Shown here: positions 1-12,658 of the stretch, one piece after another
Position numbering within the stretch: position 1 is the first letter of the stretch
How the letters are laid out: each line of letters starts with the position of its first letter
Origin: Gliomastix tumulicola
Lineage: Eukaryota; Ascomycota; Sordariomycetes; Hypocreales; Bionectriaceae
NCBI GenBank assembly: GCA_001599755.1
Contig: BCHX01000004.1
Span: 3,224,001-3,288,000, forward strand
Direction: 5' to 3'
Length of the DNA: 64,000 nt
Notes under the pieces: model-generated
Databases searched by the model: none
What the model saw: only the letters and a program-made list of their open reading frames with translations
What the model was told of the DNA's origin: nothing
Position numbers and translations under genes: made by a program

Positions 1-2
1 AT

Positions 3-2621
3 ATTGCAAAGCTGAAGCAGAACAGGCAATCTCAGCCTCCTTTGAATTTCAATGGGAAGGCTAAGCCTGTAGTCCAGCCAAAGCCAGAGGCCTTGCATGG
101 AAACGCCTTGACGAACGGGCACGCCCGATCGTCTACCAGCGTGGACCTCTCTCGAGACATGATCGCGCTCCGTCTTGCTGCCCTGAGGGGTCCTCAATCA
201 TCTCCTGGCCAGGACCCTCGCATCAAGACTCACCCTATCGTACCGCCGAAGCCTGCAGGTCCCCGGAGTATGCCCCCAAGCGGCAAGCCGAAGATTGGCG
301 TGGACAGCTCTGTCCCTTCCCTCCCCCGGATGCCAGATGCAATATACAGTCCGGTGAGGGGCACGGTATCAGACGAAGCTGCAAAGCTTCCCACGAGCAC
401 CCCCCGTGGACTGTTCAGCCGTACTGGATCCTCAGCGTCGATTACTAGCAGTCTCAATACTCCCACGCAGCAGTTGTATGGGGACTCGTTTCCATCTCCC
501 AAATCAGCTACGACAGCAAAGTTCTCTGATCAGCGCTCAATAGATTTGGCCTCAGCGACGTCATCGCCGAAACCGTCGCTAGACATTTCACCAGGCGAGA
601 CAATCACCGCAGAGCGACTGTACGAGTTGATGAAAGCTAGGGTCTCCATCCTGATCGTAGACGTTCGCCCCAGGGTTGAGTTTGATGATGGCCATATCAT
701 GTCCACATCAACTATCTGCATTGAGCCGGATATTCTTACTCGCGAGAACCTGTCGTGTGATCAGATATCCGAGAGCCTAATCCTATCACCCAACCAGGAG
801 CAGGCCATATTCGACAAGAGGAACGAATATGATCTCGTTGTGGTCTATGATCAGGATACGGAGGTCATTTCTAGGCCGCCGCGAACGCCATCAGACTCCG
901 CACTCGTGTCTGTGTTCCGTGCTCTGGTCCATCTAAACTATGGACGAGATCTCACGCAACCTCCACGACTACTTGCAGGTGGCATAGATGCTTGGGTCGA
1001 TCTTCTCGGTCCATCCGCATTGCAGTCGACGTCGTCTTCTAGCGCTAAGACTGCTCGTCTTCGTCTAAGGACCGGCGGAGGTCTGGGTCGCACCAAGTCC
1101 AAGTATGTCGGCAAGCCCATGAGGCCAGATGAAGCAAGAGCATGGCAAGAGACAGTCAACCAGGATGACGAGATGACTGCCTCAACACCATCCTTCCATC
1201 GAACCACGGAAGATTTCATGAGGAGGTTCCCGGCTGTTTCCCTAGAACAAGAGTCTATGACATCTCCCATTGGACAGCCGACCCAACTATCTGGGCCTTC
1301 TCAGGGGCCTTCTGGTCCGTCTAGGTGGCACGGAGATGCACCGAATCCTCCTACGAGGCCGGATCCAGCTGTGCAAAGGCCATCATACAACGGCTTGTCG
1401 CAGGGATCGGGACAGAACGGGGATAGCGATGTAGCTTTGGCTCCTGGTCGCGGGAATGTTGCTTTGGACGGACAGAGATCGCCGGTCGAGAAGCATCTGA
1501 CCACGCTCAACAACCCTGGGAGCTGGTGCTACGCGAACAGCGTTCTCCAGGCACTCTTCGCTTCGCACTTCTCGAAGGCACTCAGGGGCCAGGCGTGGAA
1601 GAACAGATTCAAGGTGCCCATGAAGCAGGACGAGAAGATTCCTCAGCCCCAGCTGATGATGCAGATCATGGCCAACTTGTTTCATTGGATGTCGACGGGC
1701 AATTTCAAGACCATGAAAGCCCATACTCTGATGGTAAGTCTCCTGATTATACACCCTAGGAATATAGAGTTGTTTCAACTAACAATGTTCTAGAACTACT
1801 CGCAGCATGTCACCAAGCAAATGCGACATGCTCAGGTCTTCGGGACTCATCAACAGCATGACGCCCAGGAGTTTCTCCAGTTTCTCTTGGAGCAAATGGA
1901 TGATGAGACGAACAGGAATAGGGACAAGGATGGTTTTCCAGCAACTCCTGCTCCCACTCAGGGCCGTCCTATCAACCAATTATCGGATATTGCCGATGCT
2001 TGGTGGGATGAATATTCTAGCCTGCACAGCTCGATCATCGACGAGCATTTCCGGTTCATCCGAGCCACCAACAGGCGTTGCCCCGAGTGCGATGACCAAA
2101 CCTGGGACTGGGCACCGGAAACCTATCTAGTCTGTCCTCTCGGATCAAGAGTAGACTCACTACCCAAGGCCCTGGACGACATGACCTCGGACAAGATGCC
2201 TTTCACCTGTGACAAATGCAAGAAGCAGGCAGAGCAGCGGCACATGACTCACTACTACCGCTTGCCTTCAACGCTCTGCTTCACGTTGCAGCGGCACGAT
2301 TCGAATCTGGCGCGAAGAATTGTCTTCGAGCTTGACAACTTTGACATGTCTCGCTGGGGAACGGCTCCTGCCGGCGCGTCCAACATGTATGAGTGCTTCG
2401 CCATTATCAAGCACGTCGGCAGCGACATGACCGCCGGCCATTATACCTGTTTTGTGCGTGCTCCGGGATCGTCGAGCCCGAATAGCTGGATACTTTTCAA
2501 CGATTCGGCCAAGCCGAAAGTCTTGTACACGAAGGACATCCTTAACGGCCAGGAGAGCATCTTTGAGAAAGCCTATATCTTGCTCTACCGAAGGAAGGAG
2601 GCAGCAAGGGCTGGGCTTTGA
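3..2621 (+). CDS. Doa4-like ubiquitin carboxyl-terminal hydrolase (rhodanese + USP), 5' partial
   Basis: A cysteine protease that removes ubiquitin; yeast relatives with this architecture (Doa4/Ubp5) recover ubiquitin from cargo at endosomes and the proteasome. The frame is open to the left edge, so the N-terminus lies outside. Exons are 3-1733 and 1794-2621, with a 60-bp intron (GTAAGT donor, CTAAC branch point, TAG acceptor). Counting from the edge, a rhodanese-like domain with a VDVRPRVEFDDGHI core sits near residues 190-330. The USP Cys box (NNPGSWCYANS) places the nucleophile at about residue 509, and the His box (GHYTCF) is at about 793. Between them lies a zinc ribbon with paired CPEC and CDKC motifs. 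A Ser/Pro-rich linker separates the two domains. The visible part is 852 residues. Family assignment is firm; orthology to Doa4 rather than Ubp5/Ubp7 is inferred from domain order. Confidence 0.93.
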
Positions 2622-4770
2622 GGTATGATCTATGTCTCGGGTCAGAGGCGAGACTCAATGACCCCGTATATACACATTGCGTTATGAACACAAGCGAATT
2701 TTAGTCGAGCGTGTAGATTTGGTAAACCTATAAATATGTATGTCTTGGACCCATCTGGCTCTCCAGGGATGTGTTGAGGTTGCTCGCATAGGGCCGAGTG
2801 ACAGTGACCATGTTGAGTCACAGCTTATTGGACAGTTTTGGAGAGTCCCTTGGCCGCCGTTCAAGGTTGAAGAGACCCCTAGGAACGCCGAGATGCCTCC
2901 GAGGAAGCAGCAAAGTCCACAGTAGTTGTCTCCTTCAGTGCTCCACTTCCGAGGCTGTCACGATAGTTATCGGTAAACACATGGGAACATGCGAGGGAGG
3001 GGGGGGGTCCTTGAACGAAGAAATAATCCTCGTCGCCTTGCTGGCCGTGCGCCGAACCTTGCCTCTTGGCAGTCCCGGACGCTCGAGAGAAAGATCTTAC
3101 AGCAGACCTAGCTTACAAGGACTTTCCTAATAAGGCAACCAGAGGTACCTCAAGGTTTGCCCGTGCGAGGGTTGTTCGTTCGTTCGTTTGTCGGGAGAAC
3201 CGAGGAAGAAACATGTGAAGGTGGTCAGTGTGCTATAGGGTAGTGGGTAGCAAGAGAGAGAGAGAGCGAGAGCTGAAGGGCTCCGTGGATGGCCATCGGC
3301 TCGTCTGCCGAGCAGAGAGAAGTGAAGCTTGATGACCTGTAGTACCAATGGATTGCTTCGTAGAGCATGCAGTTCGAGGAGAGGCGAGGGACAGCGATTA
3401 GCTGATCGCGGAGAGAGAGATTCCCGTGGGGACGACCGAGGTCCCCCATCTCGTGATCTACCCCGGAAAATCTACCTCATCCCTAACGCCCAACGTGAGG
3501 GAGGGACGAATTGCGTCGTGGCGCGCTGGGCTGGAGTCTGGAATGAGAGTCAAGACAACCAAGAAGCGGTGCCAAGGGCCTCGTTTAGCTGTTATCCAGG
3601 TGGCGGTTTGTCACCTGAATGGCTGGGCTTTGAATAGAGTAGCAACGTGACTGGAAATTGGCTTTGCCTTGGCAACAAGCCAAGGCTGCACGCCCCGGAC
3701 TGCTGCGAGTTGGTGTGAACAGGGGAGAGGGTGATGAAGCGAGGGAGAGGGGGGAGGTGGGAGGCCTGCGTGTAAATGTCACTGAATGTCGCCAAACAAT
3801 AGATGGATGTCTCTCAGTGATGCCCTGCTTCGAGCCACCCACTCACTGCCTTGCTTCTGTCATCGCGACCGACACGGATGATTCAGCAGCTCAATACGGC
3901 TACCCTGCAGGACAGGAAGCGACCTCCCGGTCCGTCGTGTTGGGGATGGAGTCGGAGCTGCAATTGGGGTTGGAGCTGGATGGGGGCTTGTTCCAACATG
4001 ATGAGCTTTCCCCTTGTGGGCATGAGTTGCTGCTAGTTCCTCTTGGACCCAGGACACAGGGAATCGGTGATGAGCGAGTGCATCAGGGATTCCGACGTGG
4101 CAGATTTATGCAGCTAGCTGGCCTCTCTGTATCCTCTGCCTGCCGTGGCGGATTACGAGGCCTGGCATCCAATTCTCTCGATCAAGTGCGTCTGTGACGT
4201 AACTCACCCGGAAACCTGAGGCCCAGGGCGCGCATCTCCAGCTTACGGAGACATTTTGGGGATGTGGAGGCTCGGAGTTAGGTACCAGCCCCCTACAACG
4301 CACCCGCGACAGTGATTCTCCCAGGGCAGGGACAAGCTTCGTGCCCCAGAAAAATTGCCCAGCTCAGTTAGTGCAAGCCACTGCCAGCCATTGGCAGCCA
4401 CTGGAAGCCCGCCCAGCTTCACTGCGGACCCAGCCAATCAGGAGCTCGCGACGTGCGAAGATCTGGCTTGCTGCCCCAGGCGTCCAGGCCTCGAACAGTG
4501 ACAGACAGGTCAACAAGCTGACCAGGCCCCAAGCCACCAAGACAGGACGAGACAAGCCTGGCCTGCGCCCGCCTCCTTCACCTCGCTTTCGTTGACATAA
4601 CAGCTCCAGCGCACCAATTCTCGCTTTCCTCCCCTCTCCCTCTGCGCGCACCTATCCGACCTCCCTACGAGTCTCCCTCTGCCCGACCTTGTTTGTCCTG
4701 ATCACCACCTGCAGTACTTTTCCTTTTTGAAGCTTACAGTACTTCGGTCGCGACCTCCCCGCCGCCCACC
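2622..4770. other. Intergenic: 3' flank of the deubiquitinase gene and promoter/5' UTR of the acyl-CoA synthetase gene
   Basis: No credible coding sequence is present. The part before 4770 is C/T-rich, as in many fungal 5' UTRs. Four copies of CCGAGG fall between 2899 and 3441 and are listed separately. A short GA-rich repeat lies at 3253-3271. Confidence 0.7.
2899..3441 (-). promoter_or_regulatory. Cluster of four CCTCGG (CCGAGG on + strand) hexamers upstream of the acyl-CoA synthetase
   Basis: CCGAGG occurs at 2899-2904, 2949-2954, 3200-3205 and 3436-3441, which is CCTCGG on the minus strand. This hexamer is the known target of the FarA/FarB (CTF1-type) fatty-acid-responsive regulators of filamentous fungi. 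The cluster is 1.3-1.9 kb upstream of the acyl-CoA synthetase start, in a spacer where no other gene has its promoter. The first two copies could lie in the 3' UTR of the preceding gene. Occurrence is seen in the sequence; function is inferred. Confidence 0.35.
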
Positions 4771-7139
4771 ATGGACTACAAATCGGGTATCATGCCCTTG
4801 CACCAGGTGCACAAGCCTCCCTTCACCATCGAGGCGCCCGGCTACGAGAAGGTCGAGGGCGAGACCATCCCCCGACGCCATCCCCGGGCCAAGGAGGGCC
4901 TCATCAACACGCCTGCCGAGGGCGTCCACACCGTCTTCGACATCATCAAGCGCAGCGCCAGCATCTACCCCAACCACACCGCCGTCGGCAAGCGCAAGCT
5001 CGTCGAGCTGCACAAGGAGACCAAGAAGGTCCAGAAGAACGTCGACGGCGAGATCCGCGAGGTCGACAAGGAGTGGCAGTTCTTCGAGCTGACCAAGTTC
5101 GAGTTCCTGACCTACAAGGAGTACCTTGAGCTCGTCCTCGAGATCGGCTCTGGTCTCCGAAAGCTCGGTCTCGGTCCCGACCAGAAGCTTCATCTGTTTG
5201 GAACGACTAGGTACGCTACTGCTATTCCCCCATGTGTTCTGAGTGAACCTCCTGCTCTTCGTGCGCGAGCGCAGACGAAGAGGCTGGAGTTCGCGACATC
5301 TCCGCTTATGCTAGCGCTAATCACTTTCGTCATACATGTAGTGCCAGCTGGATATCTACGTCGCACGCCTGCGCTTCCCAGTCTATTCCCATCGTCACTG
5401 CCTACGACACTCTCGGCGAGGAGGGCGTTGCCCACTCGCTCATCCAGACCAATGCCACGGCCATGTATGTCGACCCTCACCTGCTCAAGACCGCCCAGGG
5501 CGCCATCTCGAGGTCGAGCGTCAAGACCGTCATCGTCAACACGGAATGCATCTTCGCCGTCGGCGGCGAGTTCGAGGACTTCAAGGAGAAGAACCCCAAC
5601 CTCAACGTCATCAGCTACGAGGAGCTGCGCAAGCTTGGCCAGGATAACCCTGTCGAGCCCAACCCGGCCAAGGGAGAGGACCTCTACTGCATCATGTATA
5701 CTTCCGGCTCTACTGGGCTGCCCAAGGGCGCATGCATCAAGCACGAGGGTCTGGTCGCTGGTGGTACGTAGCCCAATCCCCCCATTTTGGTCGTGTGTGT
5801 TAGGCCACGAGTGCTAACAATTGGTCCGCGATAGTTACCGGCCTGTTCACCTGCGTTGAGGAGTGTGTGAGCGACAAGGAGGTTATTCTCGCCTACCTTC
5901 CCCTCGCCCATATCTTCGAGATGGCACTCGAGAACCTCGTGCTCTTTATTGGCGGCACGCTCGGATACGGAAACCCTCGAACCCTCTCCGATACGTCGAT
6001 GAAGAACTCAGCTGGTGATATGCGCGAGCTGAGGCCAACCGTCATGGTTGGTGTCCCTCAGGTCTGGGAAACCGTCAAGAAGGGCGTCATGGCAAAGCTC
6101 GACACCTCTACCCCGCTCCTGAAGAACCTCTTCTGGGGTGCCTTCAGCTACAAGACGTTCATGTCGAGGAACAAGCTCCCCTTTGCCTCCGTCTTCGATG
6201 GGATTGTCTTTAAGAAGGTTCGAGATATGACTGGCGGACGTCTTCGATTCACCATGAACGGAGCCAGCGGTATCGCCGACGACACAAAGCACTTCCTCTC
6301 CCTGGTCCTGGCGCCTATGCTGGCTGGTTATGGTCTGACCGAGACCTGCGCAAACGGCGCTCTGGGTTGCCCTCTGGAGTACTCGCCGACCGCCGTCGGT
6401 CCTATTCCCGCTGCCATCGATGTCAAGCTTGTGTCCATCCCCGAGATGAACTACTCGGCAGACTCGAACCCTCCTCAGGGTGAGATCTGGATGAAGGGCA
6501 AGCCCATCCTTGCCGAGTACTACGACAACCCTGATGAGACTTCCAAGGCGCTCACCGAGGACGGTTGGTTCAAGACGGGTGATATTGGCGAGTTCGATGC
6601 CAATGGTCACCTCAAGGTCATCGATCGTCTCAAGAACCTGGTCAAGATGCAGGGTGGCGAGTACATTGCGCTGGAGAAGCTCGAGGCCGTTTACCGCGGC
6701 TCTCAGACGGTGGCTAATGTGATGGTCCACGCTGACCCGAACCACTCCCGACCCATTGCTGTCATCATGGCCAACGAGAAGGTTCTCGCTGAGGAGGCGA
6801 AGAAGCTCGGCGTTGATGAGCACAGCATGCACACCGACAAGAAGGTCAGGAGCTTTGTCCTCAAGGACCTCCAGACAGCTGGCCGCCGTGGAGGCCTGGC
6901 TGGTATGGAGATTGTGGCTGCTGTTGTCATCACTGACGCAGAGTGGACGCCTGCGAGTGTAAGTTCTCCCCTTTCCATCTTCGAACAGAAGTCTTTTCCT
7001 GTCTTTTCCTTTGCGTTGAAGAGATCCAAAAGCTAACTGACCTTTGCAGGGTCTCGTGACTGCCACTTCCAAGCTCAACAGGAGAGTTCTTCGCGACGCC
7101 TTCAAGAAGGAGATCGATGAGGCGCTCAAGGGAATTTAA
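4771..7139 (+). CDS. FAA1: Long-chain fatty acyl-CoA synthetase (Faa1/Faa4-like)
   Basis: Activates long-chain fatty acids to acyl-CoA through an acyl-AMP intermediate, feeding lipid synthesis and beta-oxidation. Four exons: 4771-5210, 5342-5763, 5835-6958 and 7050-7139. The introns are 131, 71 and 91 bp and all phases agree. The product is 691 residues, the normal size for yeast Faa1/Faa4 relatives. The AMP-binding P-loop motif YTSGSTGLPKG lies near residues 266-276, followed by the family motif LAYLPLAHIFE and the adenylation motif GWFKTGDIGEFD. The C-terminal lysine segment (DRLKNLVKMQGGEYI) is intact. No signal peptide or clear membrane span is visible. The start ATG sits in a strong fungal context (CACCATGG). 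It is transcribed away from the deubiquitinase gene and converges on the orphan gene. The symbol follows the yeast family name; paralogue identity (FAA1 or FAA4) cannot be settled from sequence alone. Confidence 0.95.
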
Positions 7140-8603
7140 AGCTCTCCATCTGTTTGGATAGGCAGTAGAAGCTCTTCGCGGCTGGTAAGAAGAGACAGGA
7201 CCCGGTCCTAGGATGGATTCGAGGGGAAGGGCCACCGCATCGTTGTAATAATCGTTTCCGCGGGTCCTGGTGAGGGAGATACCTTGATGCGTAGGAGTCA
7301 TGCCGGACGTCTGTCATGTCGTGGGCTTCCTTTACTGCGCTTTTAGCTTTGCATCTTTTTCTTACCTTATCCCCAGATGTAGTGCGTATCTGTGTAGCTT
7401 TCGGCGTTGGCTCAGCAAAGACGAATATCACTTCTTCAATATTTTGCCTGCGTATCCCCCCGTGTTACATGGTGCGACACAATTACCACCTGCCTTGGCC
7501 GGCCGCATAGTTGAAGAAAACTTGAGCCAGAACTGTATGGTCTTATAGCTCAAGTATTTATTTGACCGCGTGCCGGGTAAAATGAATGCTTGGAAGTCCA
7601 GTCCTCTGTCTGTGAGAGCATGAGACGTAGACTTATATCCAGATCATCAAGAATACCCACAAAGAGAGCTCAATCGTCTAGTCTCACAAAAAAAAATATC
7701 AAAGAGAGGCCAAGTCCTTCTTTGCTTTGCAAGACGACACATTGTGACCTCACGCAAAGAAATGCCATTGAAGCTTGAATTCCCCTCAATTTGCATTATG
7801 TAGTGGCTACAGAGAAGCAAGCAGATGCCACACAACAAGAAAACGCGCTCCCAGCAAGGAAAAGGGTCGCTGTCCTCCACCCCCGATACCCAGTGCCTTG
7901 TTGTCCTTCACCCTGAGAAACTTAGCATTGAGTGTCTCACATCAACTTCCCTCGTCTTCCTATACTATGTTAACGAAATTGTCACAACGATAGAGACCAT
8001 GGGGAGGTTTGAACTCACATCGCGTTCTGTACACCCAATGAAGACACTCTTTATTCTCCAGGGAGTACCATGGCGTGCGGACCCTATTTTTGAACATGTA
8101 CAGAACATGTAGTTAAGCGTCTTGGAATACCTTAGGTTTTTTTTTTTTTGAACAGATTTTCTTGGCTCCTAGGAGACATGTTGCAGGAGCGACACCGTTG
8201 AGAGACACTTAAGGGAATGTAAAAAAAAAAGGCCTACGCATGCTGTGGTAGTAGCTGAATGGTCTGTGGCGGCCCCTTCCTTCAAAGAGAACCCCTCAGT
8301 ACCTCGCCCATGACCTTCAGTCATCCCAACTCTCACTGGGTGCTAGTGAATCACGATCAGTTCACAGCTCGGCCGGGATGTCATTTTGAGGATCTTGAAT
8401 CACGTTCTGCACACCCAATGATGGTACTCATTATTCTCCAGCTAGTAGTAGCTAAATGCCCTGTGGCTGCTCATGAGGCTTTACAGCTCTCGGAATGTCC
8501 CTGGGTTCAGTGTAGGCTCTTCTCCCAGCTGCAAACTAGGAAAATAGGGCCCGAGTCGTCGGTGTACGTAGACAGCCCGCCGAGGTATGCATCATATGCA
8601 TCA
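7140..8603. other. Convergent intergenic region with diverged short repeats
   Basis: This lies between two convergent genes and contains no supported gene. Two short diverged duplications are visible: about 8021-8065 resembles 8401-8445, and about 8247-8273 resembles 8443-8469. Short homopolymers occur at 8139-8149 (T) and 8221-8230 (A). Confidence 0.6.
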
Positions 8604-9297
8604 TCAATCTCGTCGACGAGGGAGATTGCAGTAAGGCTCAATCTTCTCCCACAACTCAGGGTGCAGCCTAGCCTTGAGCCACTCCGCGTGTTTCGGATGC
8701 TCCCTTAGGAACTCGATCTGTTGCTCGAGAATGGGATTGCCAAGTAGAAGAAATGAGGCAATCATGTCGCGTTGGAGTTCCGCCGCGGAGGTTCCATCTG
8801 GTTGTCGGCGCGCCACCTTGTGCCACTTTCTCCCCTCCCATGTGAAGGGCCACTTCGGGAGCTCCCTCTGTATCTTAGGAGGGAGATCCCCGTGCATACG
8901 CACGCTTCGAAACGGTTGTCAGTCTGGGATAGGAACCGGGAGTAGAGTATGTATAGCAAAGATTAGAAATACAAGGTCCGACCTACAGAGACTCTCCTGT
9001 CCACTTATACCAGATCACCGGTGCTTTTACCTCCTCTGTGGCATGATCATGGCCATGATGATCAATGAGAAAGAAGCACTCGACGTTCTTCAGACCAAAG
9101 TCGTCATGATAAGCGAAAAAGCGCTCCTGCGTGCGGTCAATGTCCCGTCCCCAATGGAGCTGGCAGACTTTGTTTTCTAGAAACCTGAGTCTCTCTCCGC
9201 GGTCATTGCCGGGCACGAGATGAGTGACCGTCTGTATCAGAACCCGCACCTTGCCCGCTGGGTTCGGTTCGGTCTGTTGGGCTGTCGAGCTGTCCAT
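8604..9297 (-). CDS. Hypothetical protein, two exons (orphan)
   Basis: Not recognised. Two minus-strand reading blocks join by a canonical intron: exon 1 is 9297-8987 and exon 2 is 8904-8604. The 82-bp intron has a GTAGGT donor, a CTGAC branch-like motif and an AAG acceptor, and the junction restores frame at a Leu-Val pair. The product is 203 residues, soluble-looking, with no signal peptide or membrane span. It contains a His-rich stretch (DHHGHDHATEE) near residues 80-90 and a basic/aromatic C-terminal half with several Trp residues (KWPFTWEGRKWHK). Amino-acid composition is protein-like and free of low complexity, unlike nearby spurious frames. A long G-rich block (9361-9428) lies about 60 bp upstream of the ATG. 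It is probably a fungal protein of unknown function; a pseudogene cannot be excluded. Confidence 0.6.
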
Positions 9298-9360
9298 GAT
9301 GAAGTTTGCTGCTGATGGAGACTGTTAAGCGTTGGCAAAGGATAGACGGGCGTGGGCTTA

Positions 9361-9428
9361 GGGGGGGGGGGGGGGGGGTGAGGGGGGGGAAAAAGAAAGG
9401 GGGGGGGGGGGTTGGGGGGGGGGGGGGG
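9361..9428 (+). repeat. G-rich block (several runs of 8-18 G)
   Basis: Runs of 18, 8, 12 and 15 G are separated by only 2-9 other bases. It lies 64 bp upstream of the orphan gene's ATG (minus strand), so it would be a C-rich segment of that gene's promoter or 5' UTR. It has G-quadruplex potential, but run lengths are also prone to sequencing or assembly error. Confidence 0.8.
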
Positions 9429-12400
9429 ATGGTCAAGGTAGGCTGCGTGATATGTGAAGAAGGAAACGAGCAAAGACCGGCGTTGCATTCGAATGGCAGT
9501 AATATATATTCCTCCCAGCTTCCCCTTTACTTTTTTGCCCTGAAACATCTTCGCTGCTTCTGTGGTCTTTCAGTGTACCTGTATGGTCTGCTCTTGAGCT
9601 ACCCTTACTCGTGGGCCAACGTCAACCAGCCCTCCCTTGAATTCTTTGTCAGCCCCTTGGGTCTCGCCACTGCTCAATCATGTCGGCTTGCAAAGCCAAC
9701 CCCAGCAGGTCCTCTAACCGGATCTGCGAGAGACAGTTCATGCTCTCTTGCAAGGCCGGGGTACTGTTGGGAGGCGCTGGCTGTTGGGAGGGCTGGGCCG
9801 CTGTTGGGAGGCGGGCCAAATCCTACTACCGCGAAGCCTTCAGCTTCCTTGGGTGTGACATTCGTTTATTTTCAGAGGGCATGGATACCAGTTACAGGTC
9901 ACTCGTGCTTCTCAAAATCTCCTATTTCGCGTTATACCGGAAGACCATGCGTTGAGACAATGCTCGCGGGCTTCCATCCATGCTGGCAAAGGCCCCTTCA
10001 AGACTGCAGGCAATGAGATGCCTGAAAGCCGAGCAACCGCACCGACAATGTAAGACACAGAGGCAAAGTGACCAACACTCTCACCTCTGCGCATCCCCAT
10101 ATGAAGTCATACACACGCGGGGAAGCAATGCCCAAAGACCCTTTGCCGGATCCGACGACCCGTTTTCTGAATCAGGCCGAATCTAGACCTCACTCGATCT
10201 GTGCTACGGCCTCTCTCACCCCCCCCCGGCCAGACGGGGAACTACAGATCGGATGGGATCGCGATCAGGATGCTGGAAACAAGTGCTTCTCCCCTGCCAG
10301 ACACGCACACTCGACCTTGTCGTCAGAGGTGGGAACCGCCGCCGCAGCTCCATTGATCGTCGCCCGCGTCAAGACAAGGTCCCGGGCGAGTGACGAAAGG
10401 GCTCCAGAGCTCTCTCTACGTCTTTTCCCCCAGAAAGGTAGAGCCAGTGTGGAGTATGGGGATCGCCGACCCAGGCTCGTTCCAGACAGCAGGTGAATCA
10501 GGCTGGGACAACGTGGAGCCATTGGGGAACGTTCTGTCAAACTTGATGAGAAATTATGAGGCGGACAGCTCTGCGAGGAGGGCGAGGAGGGTATCGTAGC
10601 TTTACCCCGGGGGAGGGGCGCTTGGAGATGCCCTCAAACGAGTCAAGGCATGGTTTGGTCCTACGTGGCAGGAGGGTGTTCTAGACAAAGCAGACGAAAC
10701 GTGGCATCCCACGAGGCAATCTAGGTTTTCCCGTGTCCGAGAAGAAAGTCTCCTGATTCAAGTAGCTCGGTTGAGTGTGATGGGCGCTAGGAAGTATAAC
10801 AATGTCATAGCCGGAGGGAATGCCGGTTTGGCCATGAGTCGTCCCAGGGAGAAGCAGAAGGACGAGGAAAATATGCCAACGTTATCGAGACCCCTGCGAG
10901 ATATGTGAAGAAGGATCCTGGAGAAAAAAAAAGGAGAGCTGACCGTCATGCAGCTGGAGACTGATGATGGTAGATGACTTCATCCGACTCCATATTTGCT
11001 CGGCCCTTCTTCTTCAACTTGTTGAGTGGGCGACAGTTTCGAACAACGAAAAAAAAAGGCTTTAGAATTCTTCCAGAAGGCAAATCCGCCACGCAGACAA
11101 GTCCGATGCCATGACATGGAAACATGACAAGATGGAGGGGCAAGGAAGACTGTGGCCGAAGGGTGTGTATGGAAAGAAACTCTGTTCTTGCTCAGTTTCG
11201 GGGCAGAGGATGGGGAAAACTCAACGATTTTTTATTTAGTCAATTAAATGAGAAAAAGAAATAAAGATAGAGAACAAAGGTTAATGGAATACGAGATGCG
11301 GGTTGCGTGCTTTGGCCCCCTCGAGGAAGGTGAAGCATGTGAAAGAGGAGAGGCAGGGCATTGATACATCGTCCACCTGAAGCTACCAGACCTCCGGGCC
11401 TTATTACTCACATTTGTCTTTCATGTGAACGCGTATTATGGAAGCCGGTTGAATGGGGATTGGGTAATTGAGACTTGAATGAATGGCACACTCTCATTCA
11501 ATCAACCAACAACGCGTGGCGACAGCCTCTCCCCGCGTAAGCAAAAGACAGTCGCGTGACCGCGACCGGGGAAGCTTCATCTCTGCCACGATCGTGACGC
11601 CCTCCTCACGTCTCTCGCGATCGGATACTAATCGAACTCTAATGATTGGACCTCGAGGGACAAAACACAACAAAGGCAAGCGGAAGCACGAACGCGGTGT
11701 GTCGCGTGGTGTGTGGCAGCCAAGTCAGTCACACCCTGCTGACGTGACGCTTTAGACGGACGGCGGCCGGCCGAGGGGAGGAGGGGAAAGGGAAAAGGGC
11801 TAAAAGGGCCTCTGAGCCGAGTGACGGCAGGGAAAACGTGGGAAGCAGGCAAAGTGAGTGCAGCGCAGAGAAGACAAGCATCCACACCACCACGAGAGCT
11901 GGTCGCCGGACTAGAGCTCCTAGTCCGGGCTTGCTGCTCGCGGAATGCGCTGGTGTTTTTCCGGAGCTGCTAACGGATCCGGGAATGGACACGTCTCATC
12001 GGTCCGAGAGGAGGCCAGTCATGTACTCCGTATGTCTCTGGGCCTTGCAGGCTGTCAGTGAACGTGACATGAACACCCGTTCGGGCGAGTCCCGGAGTAT
12101 TGGAACTTGAGGGGCATCAGGGAGGCACATGAGGAGACGAACGAGCCCCCCCCTTATTCATACATGCTTACGCTCCATATGATAAGTAGGTATGCATACC
12201 CGGATAAACGCCGAAAACAGCTCGTGACTGCTTCCATCGTGAAAGCTCCAACAAGTTCCATGCTTCCGAGTTTTTAGAGGCCAGGCAGCACTTTTTAACG
12301 CTGAGCTTGCTCTTCCTCCCTCTAGCCTTTTGGGGGAAGCGTGTGTGTGTGGGGTGTCATGGTTCGCATGTCTCCACTTTTCTTCTCTCTGTTTTTTTCT

Positions 12401-12658
12401 GATTATTATTTTTTTTATTTCCTCTCTCCTCTCCTCGAACTGGGATTTCCATTACGTGCTAGCGGTCGAGCACTGACACCGCGCATCAGCCAGCCCTTCT
12501 GATAAGGACAGGGCCTTGGCGGGCCACGTGCAAAGAACCCTTCTAGAAGGATTTCGCCGAACGCTTTCTCGAGTCCTGGCCTGTCTGTGCTTTTCCCGTG
12601 GCGTTCCATCCCTGACAAGCCCGCTGCAGAAAGGTCATGGTGCCTCATGATTCAGGAG

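Noticed and set aside
6008..7129. 373-codon minus-strand frame opposite the acyl-CoA synthetase
   Set aside because: A shadow of the real gene caused by C-ending codons; the sense strand carries all family motifs.
9306..10016. 236-codon plus-strand frame
   Set aside because: It passes through the poly-G block as a run of Gly and has no conserved segment.
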